From: Shiraia sp. slf14
Taxonomy: Eukaryota > Ascomycota > Dothideomycetes > Pleosporales > Shiraiaceae
Direction: 5' to 3'
NCBI GenBank assembly: GCA_000498155.1
Contig: AXZN01000017.1
Span: 124,001-188,000 of the forward strand
Length of the DNA: 64,000 nucleotides
How positions within the stretch are numbered: position 1 is the first letter of the stretch; every line of letters starts with the position of its first letter. This document shows, piece after piece, positions 31,408 through 41,544 of this stretch. The notes beneath the pieces are model-generated. The model worked only from the letters and a program-made list of their open reading frames with translations. It searched no databases and was not told the origin of the DNA. The translations under genes were made by a program, and so were the position numbers.

Positions 31408-32979
31408 TCATGAATCTTTATATTCTTCACGCTCAGTCAGGGCATTCAACAACCATGCGCCTTGTGAAAAAGCGCAGATGGGTTCTGGCGAAGCTCGCCA
31501 CAAAGTACCAAGGAAATGACCGTCAGACATCATGAAAGTTCCTACCAGATATCGGGGGGGCTCCTGGTCAGCCTCATGACCATTTTCAATACCATTCTCG
31601 TTGTGATTTCGATTTGGCGCTACCATTTTGAATCGTGGCTGAGAGACGATTCTTTGCAACACATTGGCCCTACTGACTTCATTGTCCTGCACAAGCTTAT
31701 GGAATTGCTCTTCGGTGGCCACATCTGAGCCAAATATTATGCCTTTGCCTTTGCCGCTGGCTATGGGCTTCAGTACCCATTGATCCTTCGGAGATTGGCC
31801 AAGTGTCAAAGCCTTCAGCTGTCTGGTCATTTCACTCGAATTAGGTATATATGTCTCAGCGATGCCCCTTCGCAGACATTCCGCCTGCTCGCTCGAGATG
31901 ACTCCACGTTCGTTTTCTAACTTGGCTAGCTCTTGTAGAACAAGTCCTAGCATACGTTTGTCGTGTGTCAAGAATATGCTGCGGAGGTCGTTGACTGCTC
32001 GAAGGGCAAGTTGCTGTAAGACATTTGTTGGAAGGGCAACTAGTTGAGCCTGCCGAGCCTCAATAACGACAATGTCAATTTCCATCTCTATATCAGCTTC
32101 ATCTTCATGAAGGAGATCAGACGATGATCTTGTAGCTACCAATTTGTATCCGGAAGGAGAAGAAACATCTGCGACAGTTTTCAGGTGTTCAGGTTTGACA
32201 AAGCGAATGTTGTTCAGCCTGTGGTTCTCGAAATATGACTTCATATTCACCAAGTCGATATGATATATCCCCTCCCCGTGGAGAAACCACACCACTGAGT
32301 GACGAGAGAACTTTCTATGGATAACTTCGTCGACCTTTCTATGATTAGCATCAACTGAGTACAAAAGAAACTCCGAAGCACAGCATACCTCTCCGACTGT
32401 GGTTTGGAACCCAGGGCTGCCTTTCAGCTCTTTAGAGTAGAACTTGTCAAGTGTGGATGCGACAAGATATCCACTCAAAGGGTACCGACAATTGATCTCG
32501 CATATCTTGAACGATCCAAACTGTTTGCCCTCTCCGAGAGGACCATTCTCAACCTGATCTGCTGTGTTGCTGACTAATACGTCGGGCCTCCAAAATCCAC
32601 TGATTTTCCTGTACGGTACTCCTTGATCCCTCTTGTCTGTTATCCAGCGAAGCACGGCTTCAGCTTTTGGGTCGATTGGCATTCGTTCCCAGAAGCGAGC
32701 ATCAAGATCAGTCCACCACCTTTCGACGATATCGCAAACCGCAGCGTGGAGGCTTTCCGCCAGATTGTTCAATTCATGCATTCGATGTCTAGGTAGAAAA
32801 ATAGGTATTGGCTGTGTGGCCTCGACCAACCCTGGGGGCCATGGGCCTGATTGACCGAAAACCTTCCGGAGGGCATCGTAGTTGACATTAGCTATGTCAT
32901 CCTTATCTGTGAGGACAACATTGGCGTGGTTGGCAGTCACTGTAGGAAGATTCAACTGGACAAATTCAGGAATATTCAT
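31408..32979 (-). CDS. ATP-grasp-like ligase, unknown substrate
   Basis: A single-exon, 523-residue protein. No signal peptide or membrane segment is seen. The C-terminal half has QWVLKPIASGKGKGIIFGSDV, which reads as the lysine and glycine-rich lid of an ATP-grasp fold, followed by a segment with RYLVGTFMMSDGHFLGTLWRASPEPICAFSQGAWLLN. The middle has FGSFKICEINCRYPLSGYL, similar to the substrate-side block of circularly permuted ATP-grasp enzymes. Such enzymes join a carboxylate to an amine or thiol via an acyl-phosphate. Together with the AspRS-like and GGCT-like genes it suggests an amide- or peptide-bond step. The family call rests on motif shape only and should be checked by fold prediction. 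Confidence 0.62.
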   Translation of the reverse strand: MNIPEFVQLNLPTVTANHANVVLTDKDDIANVNYDALRKVFGQSGPWPPGLVEATQPIPIFLPRHRMHELNNLAESLHAAVCDIVERWWTDLDARFWERMPIDPKAEAVLRWITDKRDQGVPYRKISGFWRPDVLVSNTADQVENGPLGEGKQFGSFKICEINCRYPLSGYLVASTLDKFYSKELKGSPGFQTTVGEVCCASEFLLYSVDANHRKVDEVIHRKFSRHSVVWFLHGEGIYHIDLVNMKSYFENHRLNNIRFVKPEHLKTVADVSSPSGYKLVATRSSSDLLHEDEADIEMEIDIVVIEARQAQLVALPTNVLQQLALRAVNDLRSIFLTHDKRMLGLVLQELAKLENERGVISSEQAECLRRGIAETYIPNSSEMTRQLKALTLGQSPKDQWVLKPIASGKGKGIIFGSDVATEEQFHKLVQDNEVSRANVLQRIVSQPRFKMVAPNRNHNENGIENGHEADQEPPRYLVGTFMMSDGHFLGTLWRASPEPICAFSQGAWLLNALTEREEYKDS

Positions 32980-33822
32980 CTTGGATAATCAGTTTGAGAA
33001 TGAGTTGCGGAAAAGCGAAGTGACAATGGCTAGCTGGACACTGTCTGGAGCGACAGTGTTGCCTTTTAATGCCTCACGCATCTTTCAAGCAAATGCAAAA
33101 TAGTAGACATTTCGAGCAGGGATAATGCATAGGCTCGGCGATCGAAGCACATTTCAAACTACCAGGTTACGAGCGGCTGCGTTTCGGTCCTTTTCGTTCC
33201 GAGCAGTGCGCCGGCTCATCCTGAACATACATGATATGAACCAACCATAGTGATGAGCCGGTACCTCTTTTTTCCAGTGAAACGCTGGGCTAAAATGGTG
33301 TAGGCGTCGATGCTGGAGGGCGGTGCTTACGTCAAGTGACGGTAGATATAACTACCACCTTCTCTGTACCATGTTCATCCCCCAAGTCGCTCTAAGTATC
33401 TACCAGCTATGTCGGGGCGTCTTTTCCCTCCCCCGCTCATCAAAATACATCCAATTCTCAACACCTAGTTCTATCACAAAGCTTCAAACCTTTCTGAATA
33501 CTTGCACAGCTGGCCAGTCATCCAAAACTCATGACTAGAAAGTATGGCTCTCGGATCATGTCGAAATATCATGGTGGCAAGACTTCTTTCACGATTTAGC
33601 TGCGGTCGGCAGCATTGGAAGCAATATTCAGCGCTCTTAGATGATATACAAAAAATAAGAGCTTTGAGAGCTTCCATAGGCAAATTATGAGCTCACGGAG
33701 ATATTACTGGAGATGGCGATACTAATTCTTGTGTTCAATACTACCAAGAATTGGTACAAGTGTGAGACCATACCATCCCTACAGTTAAGTGTTTTTAAAT
33801 AATACATTTGGGAAATCAAAGG
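32980..33822. other. Gene-poor stretch
   Basis: Start of a 4.3-kb gene-poor interval before the Zn2Cys6 gene. It holds the ATP-grasp-like promoter. The plus-strand frame at 33323-33538 is not convincing. No repeat was recognised. Confidence 0.45.
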
Positions 33823-34793
33823 ATGACTCATCTTCTTTCAGAGTCCTTGGAACATGCTGCTGTGACTACGCCGATGGCTGGGCACAATATGGATCTCGAT
33901 TACATCTTCAAGACTCGTCAACAACTACTACAGAACGGCCTTGTTGGTGTTCCCAGTTCAATCATTCAGCTAGATCTTCATGTTTTTACAACTAGTGCAA
34001 CCATAAGGTTTTAAAGGACCACATATCTCTCGGAAATGCTCCCGCCTCCGCAGCAGACATAACCGGATGTTGACTTTGAAACTCCCTAGCAGCCCTTGCT
34101 GTATGGGTCAATTTATGGAAGAGCCGAAGCAGAAACATGGGTATTAGCCAATCGTACACTTTTCGGGACAATTCTATATACATACGCCTCATATACGACC
34201 GACAAGCAATGAGTGAAGACAGCCAGACAAGTTTCGAATTGAGAGCACGCAGTCCACTTGGTGTCATTATTCGTACATGGATCACGAACTACGTTGTCCT
34301 TTAATTCGATACTACACTGGCGATCCTGGCTCGCTTCAAGATTTGTCTCCTGATGCTCATCAGTATGTGGAGGAAAGTGCAGATCACTTGGGTATTTTGC
34401 GATTCCATGTCCGAAACGAGGCAGGGTTGTTCAAGTGGCAAGGTAACTATTGAAAGCCGGCTACGGTACGAGAGATTTTTTTCGCACCTATCGAGTGGCG
34501 TCTTGGGCCAGTTGATCTTATTGGGTTTGCGGGAGTATATAGTAGAAATCAGAGTGATTCAAGATGAGCCTTTTGAAAAGAATCCTCCATCGCAAGAGCT
34601 GTGCTGTAGAGAGGGCATTCAAATTTATTCAACGCATAAACGAAGGCTGCCTCATTTGCTTGAATTTAGAAACGTGGGCCTTCACGATATGGTGCAAAGC
34701 GAAACCGCTGCTAAGATGATCAAGCTTGTTGATCAAGATTGGATCAAAAGGTCGGTTTTTCGAATGCACTTCTTTTTCCCACGTGAAACAGCA
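33823..34793 (+). pseudogene. Decayed gene of unknown family
   Basis: Several coding-like pieces follow one another on the plus strand but in shifting frames. From 33823 there is MTHLLSESLEHAAVTTPMAG... to about 34004. From about 34006 there is KVLKDHISLGNAPASAADITG, ending at TGA. From 34277 there is MDHELRCPLIRYYTGDPGSL... to FHVRNEAGLFKWQ, with a possible donor at 34443. From about 34629 there is a frame ending in SVFRMHFFFPRETA. Stops and frame changes between the pieces point to a broken gene, or to exons I cannot join. No family is recognised. Confidence 0.35.
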
Positions 34794-37276
34794 TGATTGA
34801 GACATGATTGTATGAGCATCAAGCCGACCGTGCAGGCACGAGCCAAGATCCGAAAAGGCCAAATACGAGATACAGCAAGCGCCCAGCGATGAGCCGCTTT
34901 CGGCGGTAACTCTATGTCACCTTTCGGCAAGTGTGCCGACATATAGCTGTTGTACATGTAAGAGATCACCTGCATAGCGTCACCGGAGTTTGGAAGTCTA
35001 TCGGGGCAAGCGGATGCAGCTAACTAGCGACGGGGAAATTGTGATGACAACTCGCTAATGCAAGACTTCTCTCAATTGAAGTAAATCGTGTACGGGTCGG
35101 GCCGAGGCTAGAACTGGCCCTGAGACTAATGACCGCAAATTGGACCGAGCTTGAGATCATTCCCTAGTTAGATACTCCGTGTAAATGCACCTCTCATACG
35201 CCTTCTCTTTCTCCCTCTATGTAGTGTATCATCACACGAATTGGCCCACTTTTGGACTTCGTCTTCGATTCATAGGTCGTTGTATAACCCAAATAGCGCC
35301 GATATGCAAGTCAAGGGACAAATTAATCTGGCCTTTTCATGTTAGACGAGGAATGTACGGCGAAGTAGGTACTTGTGGACCAGGTCATACCTCTTCTGTC
35401 TGGCTGAACCATTGCCACGTCATTCTGCACGAAACGAGGATGAGTCTGTGCAGTGTTGGTATCTAGTAGTATTGCATGAATTTTCCAAGCACCGTCAGTT
35501 GCCGGCATTGACAGTTAAGCTTCAAAAACATTGAAACAGATCGATCTCAATATCGGCGACTTCTTGAGTCGCGGTCAAGCAGGTCAGTTCTTCATCGGAG
35601 AGGCTTCCCGCGTACTCAAAATGCCTATAACGTATTTTAAACAGATTGCATTTATTACAACTGGAAATTACAAGTTTCTCGAACGTTAAAATTTCAAAAC
35701 GATTTGTGATTGTTACGAGACATTATGCTGCTCTATAGATACTAGACACCCCTAATCCTATTCAACTTTCGATGGGATACCCGTAAATTTTCTTTTGTCT
35801 CTGAAAACATATGCCGGTACTTTTCATAAAGTTTTGCGTTTAGAAAAATTCGGAAGAGCCCTCCAAGGTGATAGTAAAGTTCGTGGAGCAGGTTATGATG
35901 AAAGTTCAAACCCAAGCCACTACCATTGAGTAATCTCGTTGCATATAGACCTTTTAATGAAAAACCCGTGCAGCAAAATCAAATTGGCTCGAGACAGCCA
36001 GATTCATCAATAATGATTTCATCTGTAAGAACATTTGTTGGGGAAGCCGAGCTGCACATTGGATCGACCATGAGTGATGAAATTGACGCAAAATGTAACT
36101 TAGCAACGTCGGTAACTTTATAACACATAGTGCTCAAAACCCAAATGCTATCTTGGTAAGTGCTCTTTGGTTTTGTTCTCATGTCAATTGGCCGGGTATT
36201 TACTTGGGTAAATTTGATCTGAGAATCCAAAAAGGAATCAGTCGCAGGACGTGTGTAGATGCAGTTTGTCTTTCACGAGATATGATATATTGATGTCGAC
36301 TACCTGGCCCAGATCCATGAGTCTTCGATGTTGGGTTTCTCCAAATCTAGTTTCCCAAAATCCTTCAATACTACAACTTTGTGCACAATGCATGTTGCGG
36401 TACTGGAAAGATCATTCGAATTTTTACGGACTGCAAAAGACGGCTAAGCATCGCTCTGGAGAGTCAACCTTGGTTTGAATGTGTATCCAATATCCATCAG
36501 CTGAATCAACAATGTCCCAATGTTCAGCAGTATAGAAAAGCTAGAAGATATATATAGGGAGGTTAAATTAATGGCAGCGAAACCGACATGAACAACATGG
36601 CCACTGCCCAGGCCTTCCAGTGGTTGTGTTTCCCTTAAGTAATGCCTTCCAGCTGACACACCCAAACGCAACTCTCGTCATGCTTTCCAAAAGGCTACAC
36701 AACCTTGATCATTCTGTTTATAAATATCTACTAGTTCCTATTTGGCTTGATGGATTTTGAATCATTTTAACCTTACAGCAGTCTCTACAATATCGGCTCA
36801 CTTAAAATCCTGCGCATAGTTGTTCGACCAGATGTAGACGAACAGCCATTCCAGCAACTTGTTGAGTATATTAACAATGCCATTTAGGAACTGTACTTAA
36901 TACCATAATATCTCAAATAAAGGTCTGCGAATGGCATATCACTCTTGTAGAAAGAGCAGGTGTTAATACTATCATGATGTAGTTTTTAAGGCTTAAATGT
37001 TGTCACTTACCTAGGTATGCCCTGTTTCGGTTTAGCTCAACCGATAGGGAGTAAGCCCACTAGTTATCCAGTCCTGCTGGCATAATCCTGTCACACCTGT
37101 TCAACCTCCCAGGTCACAAGCAATCCAACACACTTTTCTGCCAATCAAAGCATTTTCGCTCATTACACGAATGTGTCGAAGAGCTTATGTGAGATGTAAT
37201 CATTGCATTTCGTTTAAAGCTGGTATCTCCTACATGTTAAGGAACAGAGTTCTTGCTCCGTCAATCTTGGCTCGAA
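34794..37276. other. Gene-poor, AT-rich stretch
   Basis: About 2.5 kb of AT-rich sequence. Short frames (35185-35466, 35926-36123, 36444-36671) show no features. The end contains the promoter of the Zn2Cys6 gene. Confidence 0.45.
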
Positions 37277-39016
37277 ATGGATGGAGCACAGTCAGAAGCA
37301 AAACGTATCGAACGTGTTATGCTCGCATGTGTGCAGTGCCGTAATCGTCATGTCAAATGCGATGCCACACAACCAGTATGCAACCGATGTAAACGCGATG
37401 GGAAAGAGTGCACTTATCAAAAATCACGAAGAGGAGGACTTGACAAGGCAGCGTTAGCACAACGAAAGCAAAGATTGCAAGAAGAAGCGGCGCGTATTGA
37501 ACGGAATGAGCTACAGGGATACGAAGAAGACAGGATCGGCGTTACACAGAATTCATTTACGGTGCTATCTGCAGTTGATGAACAACTGCCGGTCAACAAT
37601 ACCATTGAGAATGCCGGAGGTGACGAAATCGGCTTTTCATTCTCTACCACACATTCTTTGGCGTTTCAGATTAATAGCGACCGATTATTAGAGCTTTTCT
37701 TCGAAAACTTTTGGCCATCGTTCCCTATAGTCCTTCCACTTCAGCATCTCCAACAGCGACGAATGAGGAATGGTCATGGCATAACTGAGCTTATACATGT
37801 CTTGCAGTGGATAGGGTCCATTTATGCACCTTGGGCGCCTTCTGAACCTTACTACGAGCGTGCTTCACAAGCTTTGAATTCACCTATCTTACCATGTGCG
37901 CCTTTCAACGTACAAGCCCTGATGTTATTCGCGATAGCTCAATATCATTGTGCCCTAAAAGAGGAGGGAATGAAGATGGTGGACTTGGCAGTTACAATGG
38001 CGATAGAACTGCATATGAATCAAAAGGGCTTTTCCCAAGCTCATGGTGAATCGAATGCAGTACTTGAAGAGTCTTGGAGGAGGACATATTACATGCTCAA
38101 TGTTGTAGACCAACATTTCGCCATAGTTTCGAATTCCCCAATCTATACACTCGCCCATGTCCCGAACCACGTAGACCTACCCTGCGATGATGAATACTAT
38201 GAAATCGGGCAAATACCCCCAGTAGCTACCTGGCAAGATTTCCAGGATCGAGAGTTTGCCGACATTGAAATCGTTTATTCATCTATTGTATACTTATACG
38301 ACATAGCTAAAGTTGTCAGTCACGTCATGGACATGTTTCTGGAGACAGGGACATTCGGAGACGCCATGATTGAGCGTTGCGATACTAGGCTGGCAATATG
38401 GTCATCTCTCCTCCCAGCAAGCAAGAAAGATCCATTGCGCAAGAATGGCCGGGTTGATGAGATCATGTTTACTGCGCATATGATCTACGCAATTACCATC
38501 AACGCCATGCATCGGCCTTTCTCATCACTGGCACTAATCGACGGAGAGATGACCACACGTTCATTTCTCTCTCCAATTCCCTTTGTTCATCCGCGTCAAC
38601 AAGGGCGTGGCGCACATACAGCACGTGCTCTACGGGCTATCGAGTTAGCAACGAAACTACAAGCCATTCCATGCGCAGTTGAACGACATAATCTTTTTAC
38701 TATGTGCATCTCTGCGCAGCTGGCAACAGCACAGATTTCTGCTTGCAAAAATCTGCTCGATTATTGCGCCTTGTCTATTGCACGCGACCGCGTAAGGCTG
38801 AGCATTGGCTACTTGAATACGATGGGTTCGTTTTGGCCTCTTGGGAAGATGATAGCAAAGGAAGTTCGATCCATCGCCCGCCTACATCTTAGCAATATAC
38901 AGAATACCGTATCTATGGAACCAGATCCAGAGCCAGATCCCATGCTAGAAATCGATCTTCCTCGCGACGAACTAATATGGCCTGTCGATCCATCAGCGCA
39001 AATCGACATATATTAG
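37277..39016 (+). CDS. Zn(II)2Cys6 transcription factor
   Basis: A single-exon, 579-residue protein. The frame extends upstream without an ATG, so I take the ATG at 37277. The binuclear zinc cluster is at residues 18-45: C18, C21, C28, C35, C38 and C45, with spacing C-x2-C-x6-C-x6-C-x2-C-x6-C. A basic linker (KSRRGG) and a short helix rich in Arg, Gln and Glu (AALAQRKQRLQEEAARIE) follow and may dimerise. The middle fungal-specific domain is recognisable (LLELFFENFWPSFPIVLP, LMLFAIAQYH..., MAIELHMNQ..., ESWRRTYYMLNVVDQHFAIV). It binds DNA in the nucleus as an activator. Its place at the right end of the accessory block makes it a candidate pathway regulator of the 21.8-33 kb genes; this is inference. 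Confidence 0.9.
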   Translation: MDGAQSEAKRIERVMLACVQCRNRHVKCDATQPVCNRCKRDGKECTYQKSRRGGLDKAALAQRKQRLQEEAARIERNELQGYEEDRIGVTQNSFTVLSAVDEQLPVNNTIENAGGDEIGFSFSTTHSLAFQINSDRLLELFFENFWPSFPIVLPLQHLQQRRMRNGHGITELIHVLQWIGSIYAPWAPSEPYYERASQALNSPILPCAPFNVQALMLFAIAQYHCALKEEGMKMVDLAVTMAIELHMNQKGFSQAHGESNAVLEESWRRTYYMLNVVDQHFAIVSNSPIYTLAHVPNHVDLPCDDEYYEIGQIPPVATWQDFQDREFADIEIVYSSIVYLYDIAKVVSHVMDMFLETGTFGDAMIERCDTRLAIWSSLLPASKKDPLRKNGRVDEIMFTAHMIYAITINAMHRPFSSLALIDGEMTTRSFLSPIPFVHPRQQGRGAHTARALRAIELATKLQAIPCAVERHNLFTMCISAQLATAQISACKNLLDYCALSIARDRVRLSIGYLNTMGSFWPLGKMIAKEVRSIARLHLSNIQNTVSMEPDPEPDPMLEIDLPRDELIWPVDPSAQIDIY

Positions 39017-39801
39017 GGAATTGTACTTCCCATGTGGGATCCAGAGGAGTTCGGTATTCATTCATCAAACTTGCCCCGCATACCATAAATCGTTAATCAA
39101 GCTTGACTTGAAGATGTTTTCGAACTATACAATTTGGATTTTGTCGCATGGCTGTAATTCCTTGACATTAGCAAATAGTACTAGAAATTACTTATACCCA
39201 ATCTCCTCAATTATTAAATATTATCCTATTCTCCTAAGAGTAGCTACTCTTCCTTCGTAATCGAATTAGTCAACAAAGTTCAAAAATCAAATCAACAAAC
39301 CCAATCGTGATACTCTTCCCCATTTGTATAATAACTCCCCCCACCACACACTGCACAAACACCCCCATCTTTTCCCCAGCCTCCCCCCAACATTGGCATG
39401 GCACACATTCCCGCTGGGCAATAATCGTTATCTCCCATATCAGCACGACAAAAACCCGCTAGTGACGGCCGTCATGACAAACAAGGACTAGCTATGCAGT
39501 TCATTGGCTCTAGCCCCGCCCTAGAAACTCAATCGTGCTACAAGTGGGTCTGCGTAAATGTCAGGATTTAAAGACGATGAAAAATCACACCTGGCAACGA
39601 CAACATAACAAGTCCTTTGATTGAAAAGAGATGGCGAATTCGACGACTGGTTCATAAGAGACGCGCGTATGTGGAAGTGTTTGTTGTTTTCGATCGGAAA
39701 ATTTTCGTTGCGCAGAGCTTTGTTTGAGTTACACGCGAGGCTGAACGCGACATTGTTGAAGAGTCACCGATAGGATTTCCAACGTTGAGCACTTGTTCAG
39801 T
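39017..39801. other. Intergenic
   Basis: TF 3' flank and promoter of the following MFS gene. It is C-rich around 39335-39400. No gene seen. Confidence 0.5.
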
Positions 39802-41451
39802 ATGAGCGATGTTGATAAAGACGCGCCTTATGGCGCCAAATCTCCTAGCGAGGAGGTCGAAAGACAGCTTGGAGATGTTGATCCGGTGCTTGAAGCCCAG
39901 CTTGTGAGAAGGCTGGATATCTTCATTATTCCTGTGGTAATGTTGTTGTATCTGTTGAGTTTTCTAGATCGGTAAGCATTAACATTTTCTTTCATTCAAG
40001 ATATCATGATTCTTAATTTACAATAATCTTTAATATGTTCTTTTGGTTATGTTATTTTTGTACTTGGAGAATTCAAACTAACACAACCCCAGAGTGAACA
40101 TCGGCAACGCCCGCCTCTACGGCCTAGAAGAAGATCTCAACATGCACGGAACCCAATTCCAAACCGCAGTCTCAATCCTCTTCGTCACTTACATCCTCTC
40201 TGAACTCCCCTCCAATCTCGTCCTCAAGAAACTCCGCCCCTCCCGCTGGATCGCCTTCATCACCGTGTCATGGGGCATCATCGCCACCCTGACTGGCATT
40301 GTGCAAAGCTACGGCGGCCTCATCGCATGCCGTCTACTTCTCGGCGCCGTGGAGGGCGGTCTATTCCCCGGCATGGCCGTGTATCTTACTTTCTTCTACA
40401 CGAAGCGCGAACTCGCTCTACGTATTGGCTATCTTTTTGTATCTGCTGCGCTTGCTGGCGCTTTTGGCGGCTTGCTTGCGTATGGGATTGGCCATATGGA
40501 TGGAATTGCAGGTCTACGAGGATGGCGCTGGATTATGATCATCGAGGGTATTCCCACATTCATCCTTGGCATAGCTACATGGTGGATTCTGCCCGACAAT
40601 CCTGAACACGCATATTTCCTGAGCGCTGAGCAAAAAGCTCTCGCGGCCGCACGGCTGAAGCGGCAAACAGGGTATACTAAGCGTGCGGCGGAGTTCCATT
40701 GGGCGGATGTGAAGAAGTGCTTTCTGGATTGGAAAGTGTGGACATTTAGTTTTGCGCAGTTCGGGTCCGATACGATGCTTTATGGATTCTCGACCTTTTT
40801 GCCGACGATCATAAGAGGGATCATGCCAAAGGCTAGTACGGCTATGGTCCAGGTTCTTACCATTCCGTGCTATGCGTTGGGCGCCATTACGTATCTGGTC
40901 ATTGCGCATTTCTCAGACAAACAGCAGAAGCGCGCTTTCTATACGATCGTTCTGGGCGTGGTGAGCATTGTTGGTTATGCCATGCTGATCAGCGATTCAA
41001 GATCAGCGGTACATTATGCAGGATGCTTTCTGGTTGCGATGGGTCTTTATGTATGTGTTGGATTGCCGTTGGCTTGGTTGCCGACGAATCTACCACGGTA
41101 TGGAAAGAGGACGAGTGCGACGGGGTTACAATTGTCGATTGGGAATTGTGCTGGGATTATGTCTGCATTTGTAAGTTTGATACTCAAACTCACAATGCGT
41201 ATATCGAGCAGTGTTGCTAATCGAACCAGATTTATCCAACGAAGGAGAAGCCGCGCTTTATCAAAGGCCATGCTATCACAATGGCCATGGTGGCTTTTGC
41301 CATCGCTTCCTATGCAGTCCTGTGGTTTGCTTATGCAAGAATTAATCGGAAGCGCGCAAACGGCGAAGAAGAGCATATAACCACAGGCATGAACGACGAA
41401 GAAATCGCCGAACTAGGCGACGACAGTCCAAGGTTCAAATACACAATTTAA
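39802..41451 (+). CDS. MFS anion:cation symporter, allantoate/nicotinate permease type
   Basis: Three exons (39802-39971, 40093-41170, 41230-41451) give 489 residues. Exon 1 ends with the TM1 mark LLYLLSFLDR|VNIGNAR, typical of the Dal5/Tna1 (ACS) family. TM4-6 contain GIIATLTGIVQSYGGLIACRLLLGAVEGGLFPGMAVYLTFFYTKRELALRIGYLF and GWRWIMIIEGIPTFILGIATWWILPDNPE, both diagnostic of the family. It imports an organic anion such as allantoate, nicotinate or a vitamin at the plasma membrane. The substrate cannot be read from the sequence. The C-terminal exon ends in an acidic tail (GMNDEEIAELGDDSPRFKYTI), a common family ending. Confidence 0.9.
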
Positions 41452-41544
41452 TAGAACACACGAGTTATAGTTATCGCCAATAAATTTCATAAATATCAAA
41501 TAGATTTTCTTCCATAAACACGTTCACAAAAAACACCCCGCTCT

